Source: Chlamydoabsidia padenii (lineage: Eukaryota; Mucoromycota; Mucoromycetes; Mucorales; Cunninghamellaceae). Taken from it: a DNA stretch of 64,000 nucleotides. Within the stretch, counting starts at the first letter, position 1; each line of letters begins with the position of its first letter. The notes beneath the pieces are model-generated. The model was not told the origin of the DNA. It did no database searches and saw only the letters and a list, made by a program, of their open reading frames with translations. The stretch covers positions 1 through 64,000 of the forward strand of contig JAIWND010000037.1 in assembly GCA_025330725.1 (NCBI GenBank), in the 5' to 3' direction. Both the position numbers and the translations under genes were made by a program. Shown here piece by piece: positions 1 to 10,592 of this stretch.

Positions 1-875
1 GATCACGATGGATTATTTTGAAAGGAGGTCGGGATTCCTGTTTTGAAGGGGTATGGTCGGGATGTGAAAATGCAAGCAGAATGGCCAATGTCAATAATCC
101 AAATCCAATAGCTGCCTCAATACGTAAAGCCATTCTATATCCCAATGTATCAATCAATTTTTCTGTCAATGGTGAAATAATCAATGCACCAATGCCTGAT
201 CCAGATGATCCCAATGCTGATCCCCACAAAAAAAAAAAAAACCAAGGGACATGCATGAATGATCGGGGGTTCAAATAGTCTCTTCTCTTACCTGTTGCTA
301 AAGCGCGATTCCGTTTGAACCATAAAGAAGGAAGAGCAAGTGCAGGCGCATAAACAAACCCACATCCCAAACCAAATAAAACACCTTGAGTGAGGTAGAG
401 TTGCCAAAGTTGGGAAGAGATACTGGCGAGGATGAGCCCGAGCGGAGCTAGAATCGCGCCCACCATCATCGTGCGGCGGTATCCAAACCATTGGATCAGG
501 GGTGGCAAGAGCACTGCCGAACTCAACAATAAAGTACATCCCATAGTACCCACAAAGGATATACGGAAAGTATCTGTTTGACCTTGATAGATTTTCAAAT
601 AAAACTGTTGATAGTTTCCCCACCTAGTACACAAAAACAAGTTACAAGTCATAACGTAGAAGCAGAAAAAAAAAAAAAAAAACTTACTGGAAAAGAATTC
701 CTAATGTGAAAAAATTGACGAGAAAAGAACAAACGACAACAGCCCATCCTTTGGGATTATCTCGAATCCCTTCCTTTTTTGGAGGCGGGAGTTGAGTGTC
801 ACTGGTTGCATAGGCTTCGTCATTCAAGTCCACGGACGACTTGGTTACAAAAGATGATTTGGGCATCTCCATCAA
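1..875 (-). CDS. MFS transporter, monocarboxylate (MCT/MCH) type, 5' part; runs off the left edge
   Basis: This is the N-terminal half of a major-facilitator membrane transporter, probably of the fungal monocarboxylate-transporter homologue group. The ATG is at 875. Exon 1 (875 to about 687) encodes a hydrophilic leader (KEGIRDNPKGW) and the first membrane helix, ending GILFQ at a GTAAGT donor. Exon 2 (about 624-295) encodes WGNYQQFYLKIYQ, typical of MCT loop 1, then helices 2-4 with the MFS loop GYRRTMMVGAIL and GLGCGFVYAPALALPSLWFKRNRALAT. Exon 3 (from about 255 leftward) continues LGSSGSGIGALIISPLTEKLIDTLGYR, which resembles the conserved helix-5 glycine motif of the family. The substrate cannot be inferred, because fungal members often do not carry monocarboxylates. 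The C-terminal six helices lie outside the window. Confidence 0.85.
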
Positions 876-1346
876 ACTGATTAAAGAAAAAATGATCTGG
901 AGGCATCGTTTTTATAGATCTCTGAATTCATGCAGATGTCTCCTTTTTTTTATTCCAAAAAGTCCGACAACATTTTTAGTTTAGGCAGAGTATGTTTACA
1001 GGTGACAGGGGATGGGCTCGTCAAGTGACATACATATATTAGCAGAAGAAAAAAATTATGGTATAATATGGCTAGTTGAGCAAGCGGTTCAGAACCCAAG
1101 TACCCTGGAATCCACGCGCCCCTTACAATAATGACTAATCATAACATCATTAAAGGTATCAAACAACTTTTTTTTTTTTATTGGTTATTGATTTCATAAA
1201 GAGTAATATAGGGGGTAAAAAAAATAAAAATAAAAATCATAAAGATACATAAGGGGACATATCAGCTATACGACAAAGGTATCATAAGTAAAGTTTAAAA
1301 GAAGAAGAGATAAAGCAATAGAGAGTAAGGTAACTTGTAGTAATGA
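876..1346. other. Intergenic, no gene seen
   Basis: This is AT-rich DNA between the MFS start and the end of the BTB/CAP-Gly gene. It contains short poly-A/T runs and presumably the 3' UTR of the latter. I see no ORF, RNA gene or copy of the GCGGGATTTGAAA element here. Confidence 0.6.
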
Positions 1347-4300
1347 CTAAGGTTTGAGGGGTCCAGATATCAGTTTGAGTCCATCCATTTTCACAAAGAC
1401 ACCCCGCTGAGGATCAGTCTGGAAATACCGTACACCATCCACCGATCCATCGTTTTGACCCACTAAACATACATAAAAAAAAAACAAGACGTGTGACTAT
1501 TCCATCATCATCACGGGGGGGGGGTTTTACTACTACTTACGCCGACTTTCCAATTCCACACCAACCCAGGTACCTTTGGAGAATTGCACATTACCGATAA
1601 ACTTGATCCTGCCTAATGTTGGTAAAGGTCGTCGAAGTAACTCCACCTTGGCACCCAGCATGAGGACCTGCGTATCGTCGTCTTCGCCACTTTCACTACC
1701 ACTATCCTTGTTAGATGCCTTGAGCCCCCATCGATACTTGTGTTTGGACGATCGTCGACTAGTTGATTTGGTGGTGAGTTTGGTTCGAATCGGAGTTTCC
1801 GGCAATTCAAAGGTCAATCTTGATTTTCGAGTCGGTGGAGTTGTTGTAGTGTCATCATCATCCTTGTCATCTGGCTTTTTAGTATTGACCTTTGCTTCCT
1901 TCTTTGTTGTTGTGGCGGCATTAGGTGATGAGGTGGTAGAGGGTAGTATGGCTGAAGGTGAGATATCCACAGGAAGTAACACATCAGTCAATGAGAGACT
2001 GGATGATCCCCGTGCGATATGTTGTGTACGACGTTTGGGTTGTAGAGATAAATGTCGATGGAATGAATGTTTACTGGTCATGATGGCATCGTTATCTGAT
2101 AAACTGTGTTGATCATCCAGTTCGGTTGAAGATGGATCTGTTGTGGTTGCTGTGGTTGTTGATGATTCCATCCATCCACGTATTTCTGCGCTGAGTCGAT
2201 TCGCATTGTTTTTGGCTGATCGAGGATATCGTAATGACCCAATAGATAACCGTCTTCGTGATTTTGAGGTCTGTGTGGCAGCTGTTATATCTGGAATGCT
2301 GATGTTGTTGGCTGTTGTTGCTGTAGGCACTGTTGTGGTCGTGGTCATTGTGGTAGTTGCTGTTGTTGGTGTTGTTGTTGCATTTGTCATACCTGCTGCT
2401 TGCTTGAGACTTGACTTGGGTTTGAAACCAAACATGGCTGAAAATTCGGATTCAATGGGCTTGGAGAGTGTTCGATAGGGCACATTGATATCTAAATAAA
2501 ATAACGATCAAGTTAGTTCTTCATCTGTTGGTTAATCTTTTTCCCCCACTTTTTTCTTTTGTCTGTCTGTCTTACCTTCCGCCATCAACCTTAACACGTC
2601 CTTTTCAATAGATTGGAAACCACCTTGTGCCTTGACCCCGATCCACCGGTGAGTAAGGTAATCTACACATTGTTGCCGAGCTTCCAACAAAACCCCATCA
2701 ACCGCCACGTTCTTGACCACTTCTTGTCGTCCGATCAGATCCCTTACCACACCTTGGTAAATCACAGCAGCATTCGAATCTTGTATTCCATTGTTGAGTA
2801 TCCGTTTCAGTAAAAAGTCCAAAAAGTCCACCGAGAATCCACCACCAATACCATCTACACAAGATAAAAGGATAGGATATTCCACACAGTAATAATCAAA
2901 GTTTAATGACACCATGGCGATTGTATGGTGAAGAATCGCATGAATCAAAGCCAAGGATGGTTGTGACCATGTTGGAAATGGATCGGCGCTCCGGATCTTT
3001 GAGAGACATAGATGTACCGAATGAAGCACGTGGATCGCATTACGTTTGGTGATATTCGCCAAAGTCATTGATACCAAATCCACCAGTAAAGGTGACGATG
3101 ACGATGATGGTTGTTGTTGTTGTGATGGTGATGGTGAAGGTGAAGCCGATATTGACGATGTGGATGAAGGTGGAGTAGTTGCTGTGACAGATCCAGTTAC
3201 TGAATTATTTGACAAGGATGCCGAGGAGGAAGGTTGGAAGAGTGATTGCAATGAGGAGGGAAGAATAAAGCCACCACCATCCACCGCCAGTAAATCACTA
3301 TCGAGATGTAATAGAATCATTTGAGAGAAGGGCTTCTGAGACCATAAAGGAGACAAAGCTTGAATAGGTTCAGTATACATCGCCAACAATTTCGATCGCA
3401 ATGGCTGGAGTAGAGTACGGTGTTTGTTTGCAAACGCCAACATGGAAGGCAGGAGAATTACACAAGACGAACAGGTGCACTTGAATCGATGACAGATAGA
3501 TTCCATTTCATACAGAGAAGCCTTGCACAAAGAGTCGATATGCCCCAGATTGTCCGCTGCCCTAAACACCTTTTGCAATTCCCGAAGAGCATACTTTTTC
3601 CTGTTCATTTCTTTTTGAAATACCGATAGAGTGCTGGATGAGGTGTTGGGTGGCAAGTCAGGCACCTGGAGTTGATCGGTATAAAAGTAGTGAAGAATGA
3701 TATCCAGTGTTGCTGATGAGAAGAGATCGTAAGGAAGAAGCACAGTCGAGTTGGGTGTTTCACATACTTGGCCATAGAGGAGGGAATAGAAGTAAGTTGA
3801 TCTTGATGCAAGAATAAACCGATGGACAGGGAAAGTGATCATTACTGGTGAGGATGAGGACTTGAGTTGATTTTCACCACCACCAGAAGAAGAAGAAGCA
3901 TTGGCATCTGATCCATCTGCTGTCGATACTGCTGCTGTTACTGCTGCTGTCGATGATGTTGATGATGATGATGTATTCAGAATACTGGTGATAGTATCAG
4001 ATTTTGACCCCTTTTTGTTATTTGATGCAATGGTGATATTAGCTGGAGTAGTATGGCGTTTGGTGAGTGTTGGTGTGGCCTGTGGTTTCTTCTTGCTTGG
4101 AGTGTTGGGTTTGAATATATTGACCATGAGATCGCAATAGAGTTGATTTCGACGCATAGTGGTCAAATCTACCACCAGTTGTTCGTCATCAGAGACACCT
4201 TCAGCAGTAAGTGGAAGCAAATGTAGTTGAAGCTTTGTTTCAAGAGCCCTAATAGATTCGCGAATAGTTGACACCGAAGGAACATCAGAAGTATGGACAT

Positions 4301-4805
4301 GTGTTGTAGAATCAGTTCCAGGCGAAGAGGAAGATGAAGACGATAAAGATGAGGAAGACACAATCGAAGATGAAGAAGACGACGAAGGTGAAGACGACGA
4401 GGAGGGTGATGGTGGAGTAGTAGCACTAAAGTCGGCAGTGTACCAGAATCGCAACAAGTGTACAAAGATATCGTGAGGAATCGTTGTTGAGATGTCAGTT
4501 ATTGTCACCAGTCCATTGTTGGTGTTATTGTTAGCAACATCAGTGTTATCACCACTAGCTAATTGTGGCATCACCTTTGTACGCAAGTCTTCCGGGACTC
4601 TAGCGATCAGCAATGCTAAAGAAGATTAAAAGAGTTAGTCATGGTTCTTTTTTCTTTCTTTCTTTCTGTTATTGTATTAATTACCTTTATGAGCCCAAAG
4701 TTGTTCATCATCGAAAACAAAGCAAACATTACCACTATATTCACGAGCACCAGCAAGTATAGTAGATAAAGAGTGTTTTAGTGTTTTCGGTGGGGGTGGG
4801 AACAT
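1347..4805 (-). CDS. Double BTB/POZ protein with C-terminal CAP-Gly domain
   Basis: Four exons: 4805-about 4685, 4615-2576, 2491-1541 and 1462-1347. I chose the ATG at 4805 because the longer in-frame start gives a poly-Phe leader from 5' UTR. The first BTB half is split by intron 1: FVFDDEQLWAHK then ALLIARVPEDLR, later IPHDIFVHLLRFWYTADF. The second BTB has NQLYCDLMV, FPVHRFILASRSTYFYSLL and LDIILHYFYTDQL, followed by a BACK-like helical region. A long Ser/Thr-rich linker leads to a CAP-Gly domain at the end (LGRIKFIGNVQFSKGTWVGV, then GQNDGSVDGVRYFQ and RGVFV). BTB domains often recruit Cul3 ligase and CAP-Gly domains bind microtubule or EB-type C-terminal tails, so a microtubule-linked adaptor is an inference. 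The usual GKNDG motif reads GQNDG. Confidence 0.85.
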
Positions 4806-4869
4806 ATAAAGGATAAAAAAAAAAAAAAAAGTGAGGAAGAAGTAGAAGAAAAAGCGAAAGAAACGGGAA

Positions 4870-4880
4870 TTCAAACCCCG
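4870..4880 (-). promoter_or_regulatory. Recurrent promoter element (CGGGGTTTGAA)
   Basis: This is one copy of the window-wide GCGGGATTTGAAA element. It lies 65-75 bp upstream of the BTB/CAP-Gly start codon, in the gene's own orientation. See the finding on this motif. Confidence 0.5.
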
Positions 4881-4992
4881 TTGCTCGCCTGATCCTTTTA
4901 TAACCTTTTAGGGATGGACTTTTTTGGACTGTGGCGCCCTGAAGGTCGTTTCCCTAATTTATAACATATACACACTTAATATCCATTCATAG

Positions 4993-5235
4993 CTAAATGT
5001 AGATCCTATAACCACTGCACCAATGTCCATTTACATGCAAGGCATTTCCTTTACCTTGATAATGATCAAACATTTCCAATATTCGATCATACACGGGTAA
5101 AAGGGTTTCTTTTGTTTCGGTTCCGCCTTTTGTTAGCAAGTACCCCCCCCTTTTTTTTTCTACCATGGCTGCCAAGCCGGGACGTACGGAGGGAAGCGAG
5201 TTCCAAAACATGAGAAGGTTTCTTGGCATCCGCAC
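4993..5235 (-). CDS. Unrecognised short ORF, possibly spliced
   Basis: An open frame of up to 80 codons ends with the peptide GNALHVNGHWCSGYRIYI. The middle (about 5164 to 5125) reads GTAGAA...TTGCTAAC...AAAAG and could be a short intron rather than coding sequence. I recognise no family. The DNA on both sides (4881-4992 and 5236-5676) shows nothing else. It could be the last exon of a small gene or a remnant. Confidence 0.2.
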   Translation of the reverse strand: MRMPRNLLMFWNSLPSVRPGLAAMVEKKRGGYLLTKGGTETKETLLPVYDRILEMFDHYQGKGNALHVNGHWCSGYRIYI

Positions 5236-5676
5236 AAACCAAGCATGTCAAAAAGAACTTGTATTAGTCAAATGATAAAAAAAAAGAGAATTAGAGTTAT
5301 AAACGCAGGCAGGATCTATTTCTGTTGCACGGCGCACTAGACCGGGGGTTGATTTCGACCTTTTTAAATCTTATTCTTGGTGCCGTCAATTTAACGCAGA
5401 ACCCTGACCCCACTATTTCTGCATTAAAAAAAAAAAAAAGGTAGACATGTTGGAGTAAATATGTGTTTATTGTGTGATTGATTCATAAAGAGAGATACTA
5501 TTTCTAATGTAAGAGGGAAGGACTAGTCTAATATGAAGGGGGAAATGTCTATATATATGCTGAGTTGTGAAGTGCAAAGCCTATAACCAGACACACCAAA
5601 CATGATCGATTCCATCGTTGTCAAAAGGAAATCCAAAATAGTATACCGGAAACATATGTACATTTAAAGACCTAAT

Positions 5677-5996
5677 TTAAAACGAATACAAATTAGGAGT
5701 GGCGTGCCTTTTTTGTGTGTGGATGTTTGGTCGAGGTACAGCGCAGTACCAGAATAACAACAACAACAACAACTGTGTACCTAAAATAGATGAAAGAATT
5801 GAGTTGGATATATTTGGAAATCGTCATTGTGCCAGATACCCATACAAGCCAAAGTAGTAGGCACCGAAACTTGGCGATAAAAGGAAGCTTGATTCATTTG
5901 AGTGTTCATTCCAATTGTTCGTCTATCGAGACATTGATGGTGCACCTTTAAGATTTCAGTAAAGAAAGAGTTGTCTTCACGATCAAGGCAATGATA
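5677..5996 (-). CDS. Possible small membrane protein, 3' exons
   Basis: Two exons can be read: about 5996-5840 (CLDREDNSFFTEILK, then HHQCLDRRTIGMNTQM) and 5780-5677. They are separated by a 59-nt GTATCT...TTTTAG intron whose removal gives LACMGTQLLLLLLFWYCAVP, a plausible single transmembrane helix, followed by a short basic tail ending NLYSF. The 5' end is not resolved. A candidate upstream exon near 6175-6125 reads WYTNKTSCAQQSPDN with a GTAATG donor, but phase and start codon are uncertain. A copy of the promoter element at 6270-6282 would fit a start near 6200. I recognise no family. It may be a secreted or type I membrane protein. Confidence 0.35.
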
Positions 5997-6269
5997 CTTT
6001 GGTCAAAGAGATGTTGTTCTGTGAAGATTAATGATATCGCCCATTGAAAGAAGATACAAAAGTGTGAGTAACAAACTAGACCTTTATTTTCACCGTGTAG
6101 CTTACTCTAACCATTACCATTATCAGGACTTTGTTGGGCACAGGATGTTTTGTTGGTATACCATTGTATCTGGAAGTGCGAGAAGTTGGATTATTAAACG
6201 AAAGAGAGATGAGGATGCAAGAAGGACCAAAAAAAAAAAAAAAAAAAAAAAAAAGAGAGATAGGCAATT

Positions 6270-6282
6270 TTCAAATTCCGCC
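6270..6282 (-). promoter_or_regulatory. Recurrent promoter element (GGCGGAATTTGAA)
   Basis: This copy reads TTCAAATTCCGCC on the plus strand. It lies upstream of the possible small membrane-protein gene and downstream of the PAS-protein stop. Confidence 0.4.
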
Positions 6283-6402
6283 AAGTCACTGGACAAGTGA
6301 TGAATGATTCATGCAAAACAATAAGATGATTTATTATAGGGTATCAAAGTAAGCATATATACATAAACATAGCATATGAATGGTAAACTAAAAACCTAGT
6401 GA

Positions 6403-7476
6403 TTATAAAGGAGAGGAAGGTGATTTTGTTTGAGGAAGAATGGGTTTTAAAATATCTAGAAGGGTTCTATCAGTAAGTAAAGAAGGGGGCATAGTAAAAG
6501 TAAGGAGAGAAGATATTAAACAATAAAGCCCATCCATACTAGATGAGGATGTATATATAGAAGGTATCAAGGGGATTAAATGAGTGGATGTGCCGTCATT
6601 AACCTTGATATAATTGTGATTGGTGTTATTGCCATGTGGAAGAGGTCGATGGGTGGTGGTAAGATCTTGAATCAGTTGCATCAGACAAGCCAAGAGATGT
6701 TGGACAAACTCTAGACAGTAAAGCCGACTACTTTCCAATGCTGTCCAAAAGAGATCCAATGTATTGTTAGCATAAGATGATTTCGTTCGAGGTCGTAATA
6801 TACAGATCGGTCGTCCATTCAATGCCGGTACATGATTATACATTGTTGGATTGACAACCGTGATCTGCATCCATTCAAACGCATCCGAGTCCTTACTTGA
6901 TCGTAACCATCGAAGATTCATAGTATATTCCATAGTATTAGGTGATGATGTGGTGGTACAATGAGTGCTTTTTCGTAATAGTCTACATAATGGTCGTACA
7001 TCGTCGGTATGGATAAAAGACATGATCGGCCGACCCACCAGGTGACAAGACAATGGTTGAGGAAACTGTGTGGATGGATAGGCATGTACAATAGATCCAT
7101 AAGCATTTAATCCAATCAGTGTTACCATGGCGAGATGATTATCGTTGTCTTGTTGTGGATAGTCAGTAGCTGCCAAAAGACAATAATCCAGACCGGAACA
7201 AGTGGAGAAAGGATCGTGGTGGATACAGATAGTCAGGTTCACCCATTGTCGAGTAATAGCGTGCCTTGCTTTTGCCACTTGATGTGTTTTGCCTCGAGTG
7301 GTAGATAAGGATAACAATGATAGAGGTTGTCGAATCAGTTGATCAGAATGATATCCCAGCATGTTGAAGACTTCGTCAGATGCAGTGACAATGACTTGTT
7401 GTTCATGGTCAACGATCAATAGAGAGGAGGAGCGTAAAGGGCAGTTATCAAAAGAATGACTAGTATGACTGGTCAT
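6403..7476 (-). CDS. Two-PAS-domain protein
   Basis: A single exon of 357 residues. The first PAS core is near residues 17-60 (SLLIVDHEQQVIVTASDEVF, NMLGYHSDQLIRQPLSLL), where the N-x-L-GY motif is the usual PAS signature. A second PAS-like segment covers about residues 118-232 (VTLIGLNAYGSIVHAYPS, GRPIMSFIHTDDVRPLCRLL, FEWMQITVVNP). No kinase, GATA finger or other output domain follows. The C-terminal 120 residues are Ser/Thr-rich with predicted helices (FVQHLLACLMQLIQDLT). PAS folds bind ligands or partners, so this may be a dimerisation partner of a white-collar-type or bHLH-PAS-like regulator, which is inference. I see no flavin-binding NCRFLQ motif, so a LOV photoreceptor is unlikely. 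The upstream sequence at 7613 (GATTTGAAAT) is only a weak copy of the promoter element. Confidence 0.75.
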   Translation of the reverse strand: MTSHTSHSFDNCPLRSSSLLIVDHEQQVIVTASDEVFNMLGYHSDQLIRQPLSLLSLSTTRGKTHQVAKARHAITRQWVNLTICIHHDPFSTCSGLDYCLLAATDYPQQDNDNHLAMVTLIGLNAYGSIVHAYPSTQFPQPLSCHLVGRPIMSFIHTDDVRPLCRLLRKSTHCTTTSSPNTMEYTMNLRWLRSSKDSDAFEWMQITVVNPTMYNHVPALNGRPICILRPRTKSSYANNTLDLFWTALESSRLYCLEFVQHLLACLMQLIQDLTTTHRPLPHGNNTNHNYIKVNDGTSTHLIPLIPSIYTSSSSMDGLYCLISSLLTFTMPPSLLTDRTLLDILKPILPQTKSPSSPL

Positions 7477-7521
7477 AACTTTTGACTAAAGAGGAATGAG
7501 CAAGGAGAGAAAGAGAAGTGG

Positions 7522-7524
<3 letters not shown>

Positions 7525-7553
<29 letters not shown>
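7525..7553 (+). repeat. Poly(A) tract, 29 nt
   Basis: An uninterrupted A run on the plus strand (T run in gene sense) in the 5' flank of the PAS gene. Confidence 0.95.
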
Positions 7554-7556
<3 letters not shown>

Positions 7557-7853
7557 CCAAAACACTCCTCTCTTTATTCCCCATAAAATCACATGCGTTG
7601 ACAAAATGCAAGATTTGAAATACCGACGGGTGGCATATGAACGCAGTTGATCCTGTATTTCTTATTATCAACCCAATTGTGTGTTACATGACTGACTATT
7701 GTTCTTGACGGTTATCAACCACGTTTCCCATAGATACAAACCATATTAAATCATTCGATCAATTCACCTTTTTCATTTTTTATTATTAAAAGTAACACAT
7801 GTAAAAAAAGGAGTCTATTCTATATAACCATATTATTCTAATCTAAATATCAA

Positions 7854-8945
7854 CTAGTAGGCCACCGACACATTCAAACGGTATTGCTGGTTCTTTTCTT
7901 TATGATCGAAATCCTTGTTGTGGAAGGATCGAACACAACGCCACGCCTCGGATTCCGAATCGAATTTCACCAAGAATTTTGATATCGTCGACTTTGGTTT
8001 ACTATATATATAACAAAAGAGATCAATTTTCCACGTTTCGTATACCCATCCGACTTACGTTCTCAACCGTTTCACACTGTCCGAAGTACCTTCCACAGGG
8101 AAGAGGTTCTTTGATCGAAGGATTCCCATGACATGATCAGTTTGTGTTCTGGAAGGCAGACCACTGACCACCACCGATCGACCAGCAGCACTAGTAGCAT
8201 CGGTTTTCGATAATAGTTCATGGCGTCTGAGCTTGTTGATAAATTCAGTATTGTTATTCGATTCGTTGTTAGCCTACAAAAAGAAAAGAAAAAGAGAGTT
8301 TAAACACAAGTACTTTTTGATACCTAATCTATGAATGTGTCACTTACAAATACCACCTTGATATTATGTCCACCCAACAATCGACTGTTTCCATACTCCA
8401 CCAGTTTCTTTGCATTTTCAGGAGAGTCCAACTGTACCACACACCGACCGAAAAACTTGAATTCTTGATTGCGACAAAAGATGGCTAACAAGAGAGAGAG
8501 AGAGAGAGAGAGAGAAAAATGTTGATATCATCGTGTTTCCCAACTACTACATGTCCAAATACTTACTTTCGTTGATGCTTTTATCACCTTTAGGGAAAGC
8601 TTCACGAGCTAATTTTCGAATATCTTCAGTGGTTGCAGTTGAGGGCAGGTTATCAATCACAACGAATCTGGAAGGTGTGCCGGAGGATCGACTAGGGTAG
8701 CCTTTCTTTGCTTGATCTATAATAATCAATCAAAAAAGATTTAAAACAAGTAGTAATGTTAGAGATCAGGTTACTTTTTTTTTTTTTTCTTGTTCCTTAC
8801 CAATGAATTTCTTGGTCACGGAATCAGCAAACTGGCTTGCTGACGATCCAGAAGAGGAGGTGTTTGTAGTGGTATAAAAGCATGACGTTGTAGGTGCCCG
8901 TCTGACTTGCAGCCGAATAGGCTGTGTTAATAAACGGAACAACAT
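7854..8945 (-). CDS. Mitochondrial RNA-binding protein with two RRM domains
   Basis: Five exons. The ATG at 8945 gives MLFRLLTQPIRLQVRRAPTT, an Arg-rich, acid-free amphipathic leader typical of mitochondrial import. The second exon carries RNP2 of the first RRM (RFVVIDNLPSTATTEDIRKL). The third has the RNP1 region (FGRCVVQLDSPENAKKLVEY), and the fourth the second RRM (RSVVVSGLPSRTQTDHVMGI). The last exon (ISKFLVKFDSESEAWRCVRS) completes RRM2 and ends SVAY at the stop 7854-7856. It probably acts in mitochondrial RNA processing or translation, but no orthologue is recognisable from sequence alone. One intron contains the (GA)n run near 8491-8514. Confidence 0.8.
8491..8514 (+). repeat. (GA)12 microsatellite
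   Basis: A GA dinucleotide run inside an intron of the two-RRM gene. Confidence 0.95.
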
Positions 8946-9141
8946 TATTATGGATAATTAAAAAGAGGGAAGAAGAGGAGAAGAATCAAAACATTGAAAT
9001 TTCTTTCCTGTCATACAGTTCTACCCCGTCACGATTTTCACGGAATCGGTGATTAAAATAGGACAAAAGAAGATTAGTCTTTGCATTAATCTGGTCATTT
9101 TTTATTGATTAACTTACCAGTAATGTGCGATAGGTTTTGTC

Positions 9142-9458
9142 CTAACGGATAGTTAAAGTTGAAGTCGAGGTTGATGTTGGAGGAGAAAGACAAAAAATCC
9201 CAGGCCGAGGCTGATTGTTGATGATGAGGTTGGTGAGGTGGTGAATGTTGTTGGCGGCGTTGACATCACGATTCCAGACAGTGTTACAACCTTGACAGGT
9301 CATCATCGAGTGTAATCTTGTATCGTCGTCAATCTTCTTGTTTACCATATTTTTCACCTTACACCGAGAGCACACCTAAATACAAATAATTACAGTGATT
9401 GATCAGAATAGTAAATGATCTTTTCACCATTTCTTCCTACCTTGGACGTGTATGCCTC
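9142..9458 (-). pseudogene. Fanzor (eukaryotic TnpB-like) C-terminal remnant: zinc ribbon plus RuvC-III motif
   Basis: Two pieces join across a 65-nt intron (9376-9440, GTAGGA...TATTTAG) to give EAYTSKVCSRC, the TnpB/Fanzor block that leads into the first half of the zinc ribbon. About 30 residues later comes MTCQGCNTVWNRDVNAANNI. This supplies the second CxxC pair and the RuvC-III signature NRDVNAA, whose Asp is a catalytic metal ligand in the family. The tail NQPRPGIF also resembles Fanzor C-termini. Upstream of Glu (9456-9458) the frame is closed by TGA, and I found no RuvC-I or RuvC-II motif up to 11 kb, so this looks like the 3' end of a decayed element. A functional gene with undetected upstream exons is the alternative. 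No target-site duplication or terminal repeats were located. Confidence 0.7.
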
Positions 9459-9582
9459 ACATCATAGTATTAATCAAATTAAGAGACTTTGTTATTAAAG
9501 AAGGATAGTTTTATTGGATATGACAACTATTACATGGTTCTACAAATAACAAAGACTACAAACTACAAGGTACCACCATTTT

Positions 9583-9795
9583 TCAAGATAGACCAAACAA
9601 ATCGGATGGATACAAGATATTGGATTCACTGAATCGATAAGCGTTGAAACATTCCCCACAAAAGCTTGATTCTTTACCATAACCCCACATTGCCACCAGT
9701 TTGTGTACAATTCCCAACATACTCTTGTCAGCCCATTTACCCAGGTAGCAATAGTCATTAATCAGTTGAATCTTGATGTGGAGTATCTTGTTATT
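9583..9795 (-). other. Unrecognised open frame upstream of the Fanzor remnant
   Basis: This is a non-ATG open frame that reads like protein sequence (NDYCYLGKWADKSMLGIVHK, then FCGECFNAYRFSESNILYPS) and ends at TGA 9583-9585. The CxxC pair suggests a degenerate metal-binding segment. It does not match the RuvC-II part of TnpB/Fanzor that I would expect here. It may be debris of the same mobile element or of another one. Confidence 0.25.
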
Positions 9796-10579
9796 GTAAT
9801 ATTGTTAATGTCATCTTGGTATGGCCATTCGACAATGAGGAAGAGTGGTACTTATCGGTAGACTTCATGGTCCATACGATAAAAGCAAGTCAATTGACAA
9901 GCTGTTGCCATGTAAGATGTCTATAGATGAAGAAGAGGGAATCAAGTACGATAAGTATTGTAGCCTTATATCCTACCATTTAATCGAGTTTCATAGTTAT
10001 GTACCATGTGTATATGCTTGTGTTTCATGTAATAACCTATAGCATTCGTCCATCCCCAAACTAATGTTAGTCTCCTTTTCGTTACATGAGTTTTTTACCA
10101 GGTCCATGGTTAGCATTACCAACATCGTCTATTCCAATTTAAAAGGAGAAGGTGAATAATGTGGACAGCCCCAAATGAGTTGCGAACAGCCCAGTTTGCG
10201 TTCGTTATAATAAGATATCCATCGTTTGTTGCAACTGATTAGACTGATGGAATTCGATAATGGCAATATAATAAATGTATGAAAGGAATAAAGAGAAGAA
10301 GGGACAAAAAGCAATCACTTTTAAATTGCCTGAGGCTGGATTTCAAATTCCCATCAAGGAACGAATTCCTTTTTCCTATCTTTTTTTTTTCATTTTTTAT
10401 TTATTTTTATTTTTATTTTTATTTTTACTTTTATTTTTACTTTCTTTCCACTGAAAATGATATCTAATCGTATAAGACATCAAAGGAGGTAAAAAAACTA
10501 TCAACAGAATACATTATACCTTCACTATTCTGATCTGCCTTCTCCACACAGTTAAGCTAACCGGAACTTGGCTCCGTGT

Positions 10580-10592
10580 GCGGGATTTGAAA
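10580..10592 (+). promoter_or_regulatory. Recurrent promoter element, exact GCGGGATTTGAAA
   Basis: An exact copy of the consensus in a stretch with no recognised gene. It may mark an undetected transcript or a lost gene. Confidence 0.4.

Noticed and set aside
6031..6300. Plus-strand open frame ending in poly-Lys
   Set aside because: The Lys run is a poly(A) tract, and the better-supported exons of the 5677-5996 gene lie on the other strand.
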